Made by a program: the position numbers and the translations under genes | DNA from: Trogon surrucura | Lineage: Eukaryota; Chordata; Aves; Trogoniformes; Trogonidae | Direction: 5' to 3' | Assembly (NCBI GenBank): GCA_020746105.1 | Contig: CM036658.1 | Location: 32,079,099-32,143,098 of the forward strand | DNA length: 64,000 nt | Notes under the pieces: generated by a model | The model's input: the letters and a program-made list of their open reading frames with translations, nothing else | Database searches by the model: none | What the model was told of the DNA's origin: nothing | In this document: one piece after another, positions 45,481 through 59,100 of the stretch | Position numbering within the stretch: position 1 is the stretch's first letter | Layout: every line of letters begins with the position of its first letter

Positions 45481-45815
45481 TAAGTATCTTAAGGGGGCCT
45501 ACAGGAAAGCTGGTGAGGGGCTTTTTAGGATGTCAGATAGTGATAGACCTAGGGGGAATAGATTAAAGCTAGAGATGGATCAGTTTAGATTGGACATTAA
45601 GAAGACATTCTTCACCATGAGGGTGGTGAGACACTGGAACAGGTTGCCCAGAGAGGTGGTGGAAGCCCCATCCCTGGAAGTTTTCAAAGTCAGGCTGGAT
45701 GGGGCTCTGAGCAGCCTGATCTAGTGGGAGATGTCCCTGCCCATGGCAGGGAGGTTGGAATTAAATGATCTTTAACGTCCCTTCCAACTCTGACAATTCT
45801 ATGATTCTATGATTA
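45481..45815 (+). mobile_element. 5'-truncated CR1 3' end
   Basis: CR1 ORF2 C-terminus, open at 45530-45724 (SDRPRGNRLKLEMDQFRLDI, FFTMRVVRHWNRLPREVVEA, PSLEVFKVRLDGALSSLI). It is followed by the GCCCATGGCAGGGAGGTTGG 3' end and ATTCTATG octamers. Its tail subtype is that of the SINE at 31210 and the CR1 at 31436. The well-preserved reading frame suggests a fairly young copy. Confidence 0.95.
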
Positions 45816-48800
45816 TAACTGTCACCAACTCAGAAGAATGGAGGAAGTCCATCAAGAATATCAACAAGCTATAGCTTAACTAAGAGTATGAGAAGTACAA
45901 GCTGAAATTAGAGAATCAAAGATAATGTGAAGTGCACAGTCATGTGGATTCCAGATTGCACTGACAAGTTTTATCTTTTGCAATGTGATGTGCTCATTGA
46001 AGAAAATCTATTGACATGAACAGGTCAGACAGAAAGTTTGGATGGATTTCTTAGTGTTCTTTCTGCCTTTTGTATGAATAAAACAAATTTATCAGGTTTA
46101 TAAAAGGTGTAAGAGCCAGCAGTACCTTCTAGAATACCTGAGTTATCCATTTCTTGTCTTAGAGATAAATAAGACTTGTGGTCATAGTCAGAAGCTCTCC
46201 AAAGTTAGATCACTGTTCCAGCTATTTCTCAGTATTGCCCATTTCACTGATTAACCTTTTCTCTGCTCTGCCTGACTCGAGAGCGCCCATTTCTAACTGA
46301 CTACTCAATGATGCAGTGTGAAGCCAGAAATGAAGAACAGGGTATTTTGAGGATTTATCAGATTGGTAAAAATGCTTACCTTGACATTTATTGGAATGCA
46401 TTGTATCTAGATCCAAAATATACTGTGAGAAGGACTTGAAGAAGTAAAATATGGCTACATGTGGTTGTTTTTTTTGCAGCCCTTGCCTCGTGTTGTCCAT
46501 GTTATGGCACTGAAAGGGTATCCAAGATATGTGATGGTGCCCAGAGTATTATTTTCCACACTGTAGTGACTTCTTGGACTTCTGCTAAGAGAAACCACAG
46601 ATTCAAAGGTATCCTCTATCCTAGGCTTGCAGAAGAGTTTGGGCTTTCATCCAAGTGGTGCATTCAAATATAGATATAGAAAAAATGGGAGACTTCATCA
46701 GTGTTAAGCGATATTGAAGACTCACTGTTGCAGATGTCATCTCAGTATGACTAATACAATATTCATAACAGCAAGTAGATTGTCTCTGCATGCCCATTAT
46801 TTTGTACCACCTAAATTTTTGCTTCTTGAGACAAATATCCATTAAATTCAGAGATGACTATAATGTTTTCATTGTAAACCTTTCCCAGCTGCACCAAACT
46901 CCAGTTAATGAGTCATGGCATTGCGTATGTATAGAAAAAAGTGAACAGTGTGGCATAAAGCTTACCCTAAATTCTTCTCTTACCTGAGTTCAGCAGCAGT
47001 TTGTTGTTTCGTTTTGTCAAAGTTGATAATTATAACAAATGGCATTGAAATTTGTGGGAATGCTGATCACGAACAGAAAAGCTGCTTATGTGATTATCTC
47101 AGCAAGGACTTCACAGAAAATAAACTGGATAAACATGGTAAGATGACCTCATGAATTCTCCAGCATTTTCCCCCTTGATAATTGGAGTTGATCTTTCTGA
47201 TGTATTCTGTTCACAGAAACATCTGACTTAAACTATTACTTATTTGTCTTAAAGAATAAAGTTCAAATTGTAAACACTCAGATGAAACACGTAAAATAGA
47301 AAGGATGTTTGAATTATATAAATTTTTTATTTATTTCCTTGGGGATTCACTCAGCTATACCAGTCTGATAATGATTAATGTAGCTGGAGAAGAAAGGTCA
47401 TTACCAGATAATGGAGACTGTTTGTTATGTCTCAAGCTATTAGGATGAGCTATTTCCTCATTGTTTAGGATTTCTTAGGAATAGCATTGTTTAGAATTTC
47501 TTGGGGATAGCATTTCTACAGCACATCCTGGGTTTTTGTCCTCTTTTTTTTTTGGGGGGGGGAGACATTTTTTTTCATGATAAGAGAAGAAACAACACCT
47601 ATGATTAAAAGAAATAATTTAAAACTAGACAATTTTTAAAATGCATATATTCTCTAATAAATTCTGGAAGTTGGTAAGTTTCTATAACCACTGGGAGTGA
47701 AGAATTTTATCAATTGCAGTCATGCTATGTCCATAATGATTCTATTCAGGGGTGAGCAATAGCAATGAGCTCAAAAATATGTATGTTACAGTCAAAATGG
47801 CACTCTACCTTACATGCTGCATGCTCTCAGACATTACTCCAAACTGCACACCTGGGGTCTTTCCTGCCTGAAGGGGAGCAGGAACCTAGCTGTAACCTGC
47901 TCCATATTCCACCTTGTAGTCCTAATGCACTGCTAGGATCAGCTGTGCGGAGCCACGTCATATTGGGCTGTGCCACGGGCTCATGTCTACCTTTGTCTTT
48001 GGGAAGTGATTGGGAGAAGTGAAAGAACAAGGAGTAGCCCCCTGCACCCTCCCTGTCACAAAGTGTGAAGGCATCTAGTGTGCTCCTTCCACTACATCCA
48101 AGCCGAACACTTCCACCCTACAGAGCACTGAATCCAGCATTAGATCCTTTCGCATGATGAAAAAGAAGGCCAGACCTTGGGAAAAATGAAGAAATGAAGT
48201 GAAAAATCAGTGCCAGAGACAGAGCACAAAGTCTGTGAGGCTGCAGTAGGGTGCCTTCTGTCTTCAATAGCTGCAAGGATGGAGAGAAGCAGCTTTCATT
48301 TAGTAGTCTTGAACTGTACAAGATTCAGGATATCTTTAGGTTGCATTCACAGACTCCACCAGTTGAACTGCCTGCCTTCTCTCCCAATTCAACCAGATAT
48401 TTTTTCCAGGCCTGTTCAAAACCTTGGCTCTGCCTCAGTGTTAATGAGTATATGGAAAACATACTTTATTTCATCCATATCATTACAAATACAGCATGAG
48501 GTACAACTGCCAATGTTAGAGTGTCTGAATAAGCTGTTTCAATAGTTTCCCAAATTAATTGCTAGGAGATTAAACATTATATTTACAGAACAGAATTTTA
48601 GATTTATCAGTTCTGCCTTTTCTGATAGAAAACACACTGCTGAAAACCATATCATGTCAATAGCATTTGGAAACCAGCATGATACAGAGATTTCTTAGCC
48701 CTTATGGACATAATATTTTTAGGCAGCTGTTCCTTGATGTATTTTAGTACCTGTTAGGAAAATGCTTGAGATCTCACAAGAAGCAACTATTTCTACAGCT

Positions 48801-49358
48801 GAACTTTTTAGTTCCTCCATATATCATGCACTTGTTTATATATGAGTTTCTTATGATCCCAGAGGAAATATACCACTAATCCTTTTCACGTTTGTGAGTC
48901 TCATTCTATGCATATTTTGTCTCAATCTGGTTAACAGGGATTAATTACGTTTTAGTAACAATTATTTCTACCATCCACTGTGCAGTACTGTTGATGTTTG
49001 CCAAGGAGCAACAACTGTAAGAGTAGTAAGCATAGGTAAATGCAAGAAATGATAGGCAAAACAGCAAAAACCTGGAAGGAAATAGAACGAAGTCATCAGC
49101 TTGAAGGGAGTTAAATTGCTTAGCATAAAAAGAGTAATGTATTATTAAAAGATACATTTCACATCCACAATAAACCGAGAAAATTTACTTTGGCAGAGAA
49201 AATGAGAGATGAAAATTAGAAAATTTCATTTAGTGTGTTGCAACCCATTGCTCTTTTGAGATCTTTGTTGAAACCGATTCACTTCAAATTCATCCTTAGT
49301 TTTGAGTCTTCCGATCAATATAAAATAAACTGTGTATATATTACACGTCTCTTTACAG
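45816..49358. other. non-coding sequence with unplaced open segments
   Basis: Mostly AT-rich; GC-richer at 47790-48130. A T10/G9 homopolymer junction lies at 47544-47562. Two plus-strand segments look somewhat protein-like. 46480-46672 follows a strong acceptor (TTTTTTTTGCAG). 47024-47138 sits between a pyrimidine tract with CAAAG and a GTAAGA donor and reads GIEICGNADHEQKSCLCDY. Neither has phases that fit the other candidate exons, so they are not called. Confidence 0.4.
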
Positions 49359-49422
49359 ATTTGCTCTGAATGAAACACGGTATCCTAAGACTCCAAACAT
49401 CCAGCTCATGTACAACTTTTGG
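49359..49422 (+). CDS. candidate 64-bp exon, unidentified gene
   Basis: The best exon-like segment of the window. The acceptor is TATTACACGTCTCTTTACAG and the donor TTTTGG|GTAAGT, both close to consensus. Only one of three frames is open; it reads FALNETRYPKTPNIQ followed by LMYNFW, with one base at the start completing a split codon and the end in phase 0. Composition (Pro, Asn, Tyr, Trp, an N-E-T glycosylation-like site) is ordinary protein. I do not recognise the family. With no conservation data it could be chance, but two strong splice sites at this spacing are uncommon. Confidence 0.35.
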
Positions 49423-51475
49423 GTAAGTCACGGGTTTGTTCTTTTTTTTCTACTTTTGCCACTGTTCTTTAGTTGATTTATGTGCTTTGTCTGTTAGGTA
49501 GTTACAAAGCTAAAGTTTTTTCACTGAAAGAAAAGAAAAATCATATAGGATGAGTAAACAGCCTTGAGTTTTTACTGACAGTGAGAATATAATTCTTTTT
49601 AAATTCTTTGAAGTGTTGACAATTGACCAGGAGAGACACAGGAATTAAGTTTCTTTTTTACTTTTACTATTTTTTATGCTTTTAGAATTATTGAGTAAAT
49701 TCAGTTATTTTCATGTAGAAGGTCCTATCTTCACATTTTAGCCTCAGACCTCTAGACAAATAAGTACTGCTTGTGGCATTGTTAGGTAGGAGAAATACCA
49801 AATGCTAGATAAGATTAAGGTTAAAACCTTCAAAAAAAGCAATATTTAGGTTAAGCTAATGTTGCTTAGGAGTATATGTTGTTAGAAGTATTTGTAGAAA
49901 TCTTTGTGAAGTATCATATTCTAGTGCTTTGTACATTTAGAACGACTCAAGTAGAGCAAAGACGGAAGGAACAAAAAAAAATCAATTCAACAATAAGTGA
50001 TATCTTCTTCTTAGTGCTGTCTAGTAGAGGGTTACAGAGCCTGAGGAAGTGCTATTATCTGTGATTTAGCAGATAGAATCCATCTCATGGAGTACGTGGT
50101 AGGGGGATACTGTCAATATCTACCTCTGTTAAAGAGAAATAAGGAATTATTTGAGATTGTAAGGTCTTTATTCCACACAGTAGTAATCAAAACCAAAAGC
50201 CTGTAGAAATGAGAAGGGCTATTTCTCTCCACTGCTCAACACTGATAAACAAAAAAAGATATTGTCTACTTAAACACCTTTCAGGAAATAAAATCAATTG
50301 AGAGTCATGTTTTTCAGTCTAGTTATGTTGGAATCTACCCTCAGCTTTCTGTTCGTCCTTATTTCTCACAATAAATTGTCACCATGTAAGGAAGTATTTC
50401 CTTTGATTTCTGTCACCCAGAGAATCTATGCATAAATTCATATTGTATTTTTCTTCTTCTTGAACCCTTAGAGATAGAATCTGTCCTTCACGGTTCAGCA
50501 AATCAGCATCTCACAGCTGTTTCTATAAATACTTCAACACTTGTTATGTTAGCAAAAATGATCACTTCAAAGGAGAGTTTTAAAAAATTGTGTACCACAG
50601 ACCTTTCTTACTCTAATAGTACTGATTGATTTAAGAATTTGATTAATAAATCTGCAGTTTGATAACACACACTGTTATTACAAACTCCTTATTCCTTCAG
50701 CTCAGTTTACTAGAGAGCTTTGTGGATTTGAAATAACTGAATATCAAAGGCAATGAGGATGGAAGACAGAAATGGTATAACATCAAAATAGCTGTGTTAG
50801 GCCCATGGTGCCGGACAAGAATTTAGGGTGGAAGGGATTTGTTTTTTTGTTGAGGACACTGAATATATAAAATATTTTACAACACAATGAAACTTTTTTT
50901 TGGCTTAGTGTATACTGTTTATTAAGACTCATTTTGCATTTGCAATAAAAAAGTAAAATTGAAGGAAATTTAAAAAGTCACTTGAGGAATAAAACAGTTT
51001 GAATTTTCCATGAGTTCTTTGAATTTTCTAGCAAAGTTTAATAAAAACAAAATGTAGTCTTAAAAGGTTTTAGTATCACTGGGTGAGAACTTTTCTCTGG
51101 AAAGTTCACCTAATTCTGATTTGTCACTTTAATGCAAGGAAAATCAATAGCTACACTGAATCACTACAGGTGTAGGATGCTTGCACCCTCTTTGTTAACA
51201 ACTGGCAATTTCTAACAGACTTAGGATGATTTTTCACATTCTCTTAGTACTTCTTATAATGTCATCATCACTATACACTCTGATGTTGTGCTGTTACTGC
51301 TTATACTGTCAGAGTAACTAAATGTCTTATACAAGAAGTAGACTGTCACAATAAAATGCAAGCACAGAACAAATGAAGAAAGGAGTTAATAACATCAGGT
51401 CATTAGATCAAAAGTTATAAACAGAGAAATATACAAAAGTAAGGAATTGTGAAGCAATTCCATAGTCTTGGCACA
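49423..51475. other. non-coding sequence, no recognised feature
   Basis: AT-rich. Nothing recognised; if the exon at 49359 is real this is intron. Confidence 0.45.
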
Positions 51476-51619
51476 GAAACACTGTTGAGAGCAAGCTCAA
51501 CAAGCTGGAGAAATGGGCCAATATTCTGTTTAACTGATTTTGAGCACGAGACGGAACTAGATGGCCTCAAGGTGATTCAGTAAGCTTCTCTCCTGCCAAC
51601 AAACTTCTGTTTCTGTCAC
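51476..51619 (+). mobile_element. possible very old CR1 scrap
   Basis: AACAAGCTGGAGAAATGGGC and GGAACTAGATGGCCTCAAGG resemble CR1 internal and near-3' segments. The stretch ends in TTCTGTTTCTGTCACA, which may be a decayed octamer tail. The intervening sequence is too diverged to align by eye. Confidence 0.3.
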
Positions 51620-51621
51620 AG

Positions 51622-51718
51622 CAAAACTTTTGAGGAGCATTTGAAAGAAAGGGGAGGTGACTACTCAAATTCTCTGAAAGTGCTTGCCAAACCTGTGGGA
51701 TGTAAAGAGAAAGGGGAG
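51622..51718 (+). CDS. candidate exon, alternative to 49359 (weak)
   Basis: 97-bp segment between a strong acceptor (TCTGTTTCTGTCACAG) and a consensus donor (GGGGAG|GTGAGT). One frame is open: KTFEEHLKERGGDYSNSLK then VLAKPVGCKEKGE, one base in at the start, phase 0 at the end. Its entry phase is the same as that of the segment at 49359, so both could follow 45355-45457 but not each other. The acceptor may be a by-product of a decayed CR1 tail. GAAAGGGGAGGTGA occurs at both 51648 and 51709, the second overlapping the donor. Confidence 0.2.
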
Positions 51719-52442
51719 GTGAGTGTATTTGAGATTACTGTTACACATTCATGAAGAGGTCACCATTTGATAGGACTAGAAGAAGATCTGAAATGGAAAG
51801 TCTATGGAGATTTTAGTGGTAAAGAAAGAAAGTATTTTATCTGTAGTTGCAGATGACATTACCTAGAGATAAGGGCCGACCAGGAGAGACTAGAGTGCAA
51901 ATACCTACAGAATCACCATGGGAAGTGGCTGTATGTGATAAGGGGAAACATTACAAGGGAAGGTTAATGAAGGACTTATGAACTAGGTGTAGGAGAGCCA
52001 AGGCTGTGTTTTCAGAGAATTTGGTCACAGAGACTACAGACATCTTACCAGATGAGAAAGCGATAAAATTCTGGTTCTATATGAAGAGAAAATGAAGGAC
52101 GGAGGTCATCAAAGAGGTCATTAGAGAAACTGATGGAATGCAGAAGAGAGAATTGAATGGTTTTAAGATTGCTTTAAAATAAGGAAACAGGTAATGCTTG
52201 AACAGAAATTGTAAATTGAATTTGAAACAGAAAAGAATATGTATTGGCAGTTATAGAGGTAGTTAGGGATGAAAATCTGGGTTTGTTTGTGGAAGAAAGG
52301 AAAAGTAAATCTGTGAGGTGAGACCCAGAAAAGAGGAAAAGGTTGAAGGTAAAAGGTGACTAAAAGTGTGGTTGATGTCAGAACACTGCAGGCTAAAAAA
52401 AAAAGTAGTAGTAATAACAGTGAAGTAGCATTCAACCCTACA
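51719..52442. other. purine-rich non-coding sequence
   Basis: The plus strand is strikingly rich in A and G (many GAAAG, GAGAG and AGGAG runs) up to the CR1 at 52443. The open frames on minus here (52163-52475) are the matching pyrimidine-rich shadows (Phe/Leu/Ser). It may be a decayed repeat, but I cannot name it. Confidence 0.45.
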
Positions 52443-53150
52443 GGCTTGAGGAAGAGTGGTTAGAGTGCTGCCCATCAGTAAAGGACCTGGAGGTGTTGGT
52501 CGACAGCCGGCTGAACATGAGCCAGCGGTATGCCCAGGTGGCTGAGAGGGCTAATGGCATCCTGGCCTGGGTCAGAAATAGTGTGGCCAGCAGGAGTGGG
52601 GAAGGTATTGTCCCCTTGTACTTAGCACTAAGGAGGCCATACCTTGAAACCTGTGTTCAGTTTGGGGCCCTGCATGACAAGAAAGACACTGATGTGCTTG
52701 AGTTTGCCCAAAGAAGAGCAATGAAGCAAGAGTCTGGAGAACAAGTCTTCTGAGGAACAGCTGAGAGAGCTGGGATTCTTCATCCTGAAGAAAAGGAGGC
52801 TCCAGGGAGACCTCATTTCTCTCCACAGCTACCTGAAAAGTTGTAGCCAGGTGGAAGTCAATCTCTGCTTCCATGTAATAATCGATAGGACAAGAGGAAA
52901 TGGCCTCAAGTTGAGCCACGGAAGGTTTAGGTTGGACATTAGGAAAAAATTTCTTCCCAGAAAGGGTAGTTAAACAATGGGGAAGTTGTTGGAACGTCAT
53001 CTCTGGAGGTATTTAAAAGATGTACAGATGTGATTGTCGGGGATACGATTTAGTGCTGGACCGGGCAGTATTGGGTTAACAGTTGAACTCAATGATCTTG
53101 AATTTTTTTTCTAACGTAAATTATTCTATGATTTTATGAGTCTATGATTT
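52443..53150 (+). mobile_element. 5'-truncated CR1 3' end, third subtype
   Basis: CR1 ORF2 C-terminal half. [20 protein letters not shown] and [19 protein letters not shown] are open at 52493-52753, then frameshifts. DNA blocks GAAAAGGAGGCTCCAGGGAG, GATAGGACAAGAGGAAATGG and AGGTTTAGGTTGGACATTAG follow. The 3' end differs from the other copies (GTATTGGGTTAACAGTTG, ACTCAATGATCTTGA), with diverged octamers at 53122-53148. This indicates a separate and probably older CR1 subfamily. The 142-aa minus frame (52572-53000) is a shadow. Confidence 0.95.
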
Positions 53151-56100
53151 CAAAGGTTCTAATTCTGGAAACTCATTATATGAAGTTGTTTGATTTTTTA
53201 ATTTAGAGAGTACAATATTCTTATAGCACATTGCTAACGGAGAAACAAAAGATGTAAGGGAACTTGGTGTTCAATAATGCTGGTAAGTCTTTCCTATTAA
53301 TCAGGCTTAATGTTGTGAACCAGTTATTAATTTTGGCTTATAAGTGGTTTTGTTGGATTTCTAGGAAGAACTGGCCAATCTTTGATTTTCAGTCCTCATC
53401 CAAAAGTACACCTTAAATAATATAGCTAAAAAATCTCGAATTTCAAGATCAGGAGGAGTGGGAAATTTTCCTTTACTTGATCTCTGAGGACTTCAAGAAA
53501 GACAGAAGGCTGCAAACAGACTAAAGCAGTCCTGCTAACTTCTGTCCCTGAAGAAATTAAATAGTCCAGTACACCTTATAACTTGAAAGATTTTCGTAAC
53601 AGGTGTTCATCTAATGATTACAATATTTCTGATCAAAAAGTTTTGTGAAAAAATGTTTAAACATATCTAGGTCTCATTAATTAATATGATTTTTTGTATG
53701 TACAGCTTTTTAGCCGGTATAATATAATAAAAGTAAGTTTTCAGCCCACTGATTAATAAAATAATGAAATAATCTGACAGGTATAGCTTGTAAGTACATT
53801 TTTCTTTTCAATCTCTGTGAAAAAAAGTAAAAGAAGCATATAGTTTCTTTGTTCTTCAGGCCAATTTAAATTAATTTATGGAATTTAATATATCACATAT
53901 AACTTAATAATGGAATCTTGTCAGTTAATTCTGATGAATTATCTGTGAACAAAAAATTATCCACTTACTGCAAACAAGGTTTCTGATTATCTGCAAAAAT
54001 GGATTAGGTGGTCAGACTTGAAATTGTTTTCTTACGAGCTAAAGACTGCATTCATAACTATTTTTCAACTCAAAATGGAGTATGATTTTGTAATTTTAAT
54101 GCGACAATTTTAATAAAACTAAGAAAAGTAGTGTCTGGGTTTTAATCACTGGAAAAATTATACACAGTTCCATTAAGGTCTGGAGTGATAATCCTATTTC
54201 TGTCACAAGATCTTTGATCAGAAATATCATTAGCTTCTGATGATCACAAGTTGTTGCTTTTAAAAGGAGGGAGGAGAGGGAGCGTGGTGCGATAGAACCT
54301 CTTGGGAAATCATACGATCATCTGAGATGAAGAGACAGTGAGACTATATCATTTTGTCTGCACGGGTCCGAACACTTCCTCATTATTAAAGTTAATGATC
54401 ACTTTAGAGCAAACTTATTCCATCTTTCTTGAATGACCATTATCTTTTTATCATAGATTTATACTTTAAATAGACTGTAATTATTTTTGCATGATTTCAG
54501 ATTATGGCAATGTGAAATCCAAATGACACTCCTAATCCTTAAAATTCTAGGTCATCTCAGATGTTTTCCAAATGTGAAGAATAGATCATGTTCACCTTTT
54601 ACTTGCTCAGGTTCCTTCAAAGAGTACTGTCTTCAGTGCTATTGTTCACTGTTTAGAACCAAACATTTTCTAAAACAAAATTTTCCAATATATTGATTAT
54701 TCCTCCATGAAATATCTTTGGTCTGTAGATGTATATCATTAAAACTGTGAATATGATGAGAAAGTAAAATTAGAAATAAAATTTGTATACATGGCATGCA
54801 ACTGTAACCTAATTTACGTCCCAGCAATTGTGAATTTCAAATGTTATATGCATTACATAATAATATTATTTTTTAATAATGTTTTGTTTATGTGAATCCC
54901 CTACTGAGGTACTGTAGCAATGCTACAGCACGCTTTGTGTATTTTATCAATCTAACACAAAAAATTAACACATATCTTTTTAGACAAATACTAAATCCAG
55001 GAATATTTGAGAATTCAAATTAAAATTTATAACATTATCAAATTTATCATTCAATCTATACTGATACTCCTACTACCATTTATTCTAGTAATTTTGATCT
55101 CTAAATCTAAACAATGGAATTAAATATTCCAGAATGTTAATTGTGAAATGCAGTATGATATGTTAAAAGACTCTAACTCTAGGATCTCTGAAATACATTA
55201 CTGTAGAAAAGTATTAAGATTTTTCTTGTTCATTTCTTTCCAAAATGATTTATTTGCCCTCAGCTTCATTGCTGAATTGCATTTCCATTTAAACTCTGTT
55301 GACTTACAGACTTCTATTCTGACTGCCTAGTATTCACCCCTCAGTAAGTACTCTTTTCTTAACATGTACCTGGGTTTTGCTGTTACATTGTTAAAAGAAA
55401 ATGTGTTGCACAAGAAAAGTTTCCAGTTGTAACAGATTGAGATAAAGTTCATAATATATTTTCAATATGTGTAGTGAACTAAGTTGTTAGAATGTATGTA
55501 TTAATACAGAAGATAATTTCTTGTCTTACTGAATATCAAGATTAATTGTCTCCCAAGAGAAATTTTGACCTTAGCTTCACCTCAGCTAATATTTACTTTT
55601 GAGGTCAATAAATCTTAATGTCTTTCTCTGAAGGAGTCAATATCCACTTATTGCTAGAATAATGAAGACTTAAAAATACATAAATAAAATTGTATTAAAA
55701 TATATTGGAAAACAAATGAAAAACTATGGAAAATGCAGGAAAAAAATATTATTTTTTCTTCTGGGACAGGATTGAATCATGCCATCTGCAGATAGATGTA
55801 ACCAAGCAGTTTAACACAAACATGCCTTGCTCCTTTGCAGGGTAACCCGGCCAGCATCCACCTGTCTTACACCCAAGAAACCGTGCCTTAAACTCTTTCT
55901 GCTCTCTAATTTTTGTCAGTCCTCTAAAAACACAAAACCAAGGTAAATCTGTTCTTTTTCTTTTGGGTAACAGTGGATATACACCATCAAAAGCAGAGCA
56001 CAAGGTGTTTATTACTGCCGTTATTTGTCTCATTATTTTATTCATTCACCATTTTGAGAAAGTTCAAAGCTATTACCTTTGCTAAGTATTTAGCATTTAC

Positions 56101-59100
56101 CGGTTGATAGGCACTTGGTGAGGAAGGATTGCTTTTTAAGTCTTTAAGCATCATGAATACAATACTGCATGCTTAAAAAACCTATCTGTGATATCTAATG
56201 GTGCCATTTAACATTTGAATGGACCGTAACTAGGGCTAAAATTGACTTCTGTTTGACTAACAGGTTTGATTTTGCCAGGAGTGTGACCAGATCAATAGAT
56301 GGTGATTACAATTAATGAAGCTCTGAAAACCTTGAAAGCCTCAGCTAAAGAAAGAATGTTTAAACCTGAAGAGCTTTCAACCCTAAAGAGAACTTAATGA
56401 AATTCTCACCAAACTCATTCTCACCCTACCACACACAAACATTTAAAATAGCTGAGTTCCGTTCCCATCATACTTTTTCTGTACTGTTGACTGGCAAGTT
56501 TCAATTTAAAATGAAACAAACCAACCCCTGGAATAAAGCAACCACAGTTTTCACCCTGACGGGTAAGCATGCTGGCCAAACATCAAGTCCTCTATACCAG
56601 ACTTCAAGAGGTGCAAGGCTGATGAGTGAAAGACTGATGATGAGAATTTTGATGATTCACCAGTCTTTGACTCCATTAGCACATGACTAGATTGACCACA
56701 TAATGTTGTTAAGGTGAGATTGAACAATTACAGAATGTTTATACAGACATCTTAATTTATTCTTGGTGTTCAGGGAGTGCTTTTATGTATCTTGCTAATG
56801 CTTTAAACAGGCTAAAACTTCAGTTACGGAGTTTGAGGTTTCACCTATGCAGGACTGAAGATGGGTGTCTTGACATTCGTTTTTATGGTACAGGAAAAGG
56901 AAAACTAGCATGATGAAGTCCTGAGCAGGAGTACTTTTCAGTCTTAGAAATGGCTCAGTTATTCACAAAAGGAAAAAATAATTAAATAAAGTATTCAAAT
57001 GAATTCTTCTCTTTCCTAACTGATGGGTCTCATGACCCAGATTGCCAGCTTTGACCCTGAAGGTCTTCCAAAACGGTGTTTATTTTATTCATCTCTAGCT
57101 TCACATCCACTGAAAAATATTTTGTTCTCATCAGCTTATTCAGAAATTAAAAATATAAAACCCATCCCACTCCAAAGTATTTTCTTTGTGAGGTCATAAA
57201 ACCATTACTATTAAATGGCAATAAAACCCTGTGACAGTAATCAAGGAAAAGGGACCTCGTCGCCCACTTGACTTTCCTGAAGGACCTACTGAAGGCACCT
57301 TGACATTCATTTCAAGAATGCAGTACTAAAAAGGTAATTTAACGTGTATAGCACTACGCAGACTATATATGTGACCTATATAAACTTTCAAAAACTTATC
57401 AGAATTATTTAAAGACCTTGGGAAAGCTGGTAGATTGTGATTACCATGGAGATTTATATTCTGCTTTTAGAGGACTGACAGCGTTTGGCTAAACTTAAAA
57501 GTTAAGTGTTTTCTGACTGAAACAAATTAGTTGACATAGAAAATTACCTACCATATAGATGGAATTATTAACACACTCATTTCATGGAAGTGCATGAAAA
57601 TTTCACAGGCTAGAATCTGAAAGCAAATTTGAGAGCCATTTGACATGTTCATGAGGAACATGTCATGGTAAAAGGAGCTTTGTATACTGACAATTATTTT
57701 CATTCTACACATACTGTGCACAGAAGAGTAACCACATATGTAGAAAAGGTTCATTGAGTTCTTCCTTGTTGACTACAACTAAGCCTGAGTTAATAAAATC
57801 CAGCATAATTTCAACTTTTTTTCTCAAAACAAAAAGCACACGTTCAGATACTAAGATATAGGCTACTTCAGAAATGAGAAGTGTTGAAATAGTTCTGATA
57901 AGTTAGATCTACAGTCCTGAAATTAAGACCTTGACTGAGGAGAAAGAAAATTTGAATTTCATCTGACTGTTACTACTGCAGCATCCAGAAAATAATGCCC
58001 AGATCTGAAGACCTATGTGCAATCCTTTAAATATCTGAATCTGAATCCAATTTTGGATGGTGTGACTCATGGCCTAATTAATCTAATCAGTATGAAAGTT
58101 AAGAGGAAAGCTAAACCAAACCATCTCCCACCAACAAACTTAATTAAATAAAGAAGCCTGGTACTGTCTTCTGTTGCTGCTTTTGTAAAAGCATGCTGTG
58201 ACTCTTACACAGTCGTTTTGTAAATTTAGTGTTGTATTCCCCAGGTAAAGATACTTTTCAGAGTGAGGGAAGATGCCTTAGTATTCCTCATAGTCCTTAG
58301 TATTTGTTGTCAAGTCACTTTTTTGCTTGGAAGTTTTTGAATCAGCCTTCTGAAACACCTGAATGTCCTGGGATACTGCTCAAAAAGCCTTTAACTCTAA
58401 CATAAGGTTCAGGATTATATCTGGGAACCAGACTCCAAGGCATTGCAAGAGTTTGTTTCTCGGGAGTAATGTTTTCTATTCATGATGAATTGTAATTAAA
58501 ACTAAACAAATACTATAATTATATGACAATTCACAAATCTCTAGGTCTAGTTATCACTTTGGGTATCCATGGCAGGTTGTGTTAGATTTGCTATAAGTAT
58601 TTCAGCATGTTTGGTTTTCATGTCATTAAGAAAGTATTTGTCTAGCAATAGTGAATTTGCCATTGATTACGACCTCACTTCTCCTTGAGAGGAAATTTAG
58701 AGGTTCATCGCAGAAGTTGAAAGAGCTTAGGGAAAACAAAGCTCAGCTGAATGACCTTGCATACGTTCATTATTAAGAAATTTGCATTGCCTGCAGAAAT
58801 TTAACATTTTTACATTCAAATCTTTTTCAGCTTAGGGAGAAGCGTTATGGTGCTAAATTTGTACATGGAAATTCTCTAGTCCATGTTCTGAATTAATGTA
58901 TTTGAAGGCATTAAAATTTGTTTCACCGCATTACATGGAGGTCTGTAACTCAAAATCACAATGTGAAACTGAAGGATAAAAATTGAGATAATGGATGCCT
59001 TTCTCAATTTTCCATTAAAAAAATTGCAAAGGTTCTGAACACAGTTTGCACCAGCTGATTGAAAGAATGAATCATAATAATGACTTTACAGAGAAGTTCT

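Noticed and set aside
47024-47138. Cysteine-containing open segment with a GTAAGA donor
   Set aside because: Protein-like to the eye, but neither its entry nor exit phase fits the neighbouring candidates and the acceptor (CAAAG) is not strong.
53216-53282. Exon between TTTTTTAATTTAG and GTAAGT
   Set aside because: All three frames contain a stop.
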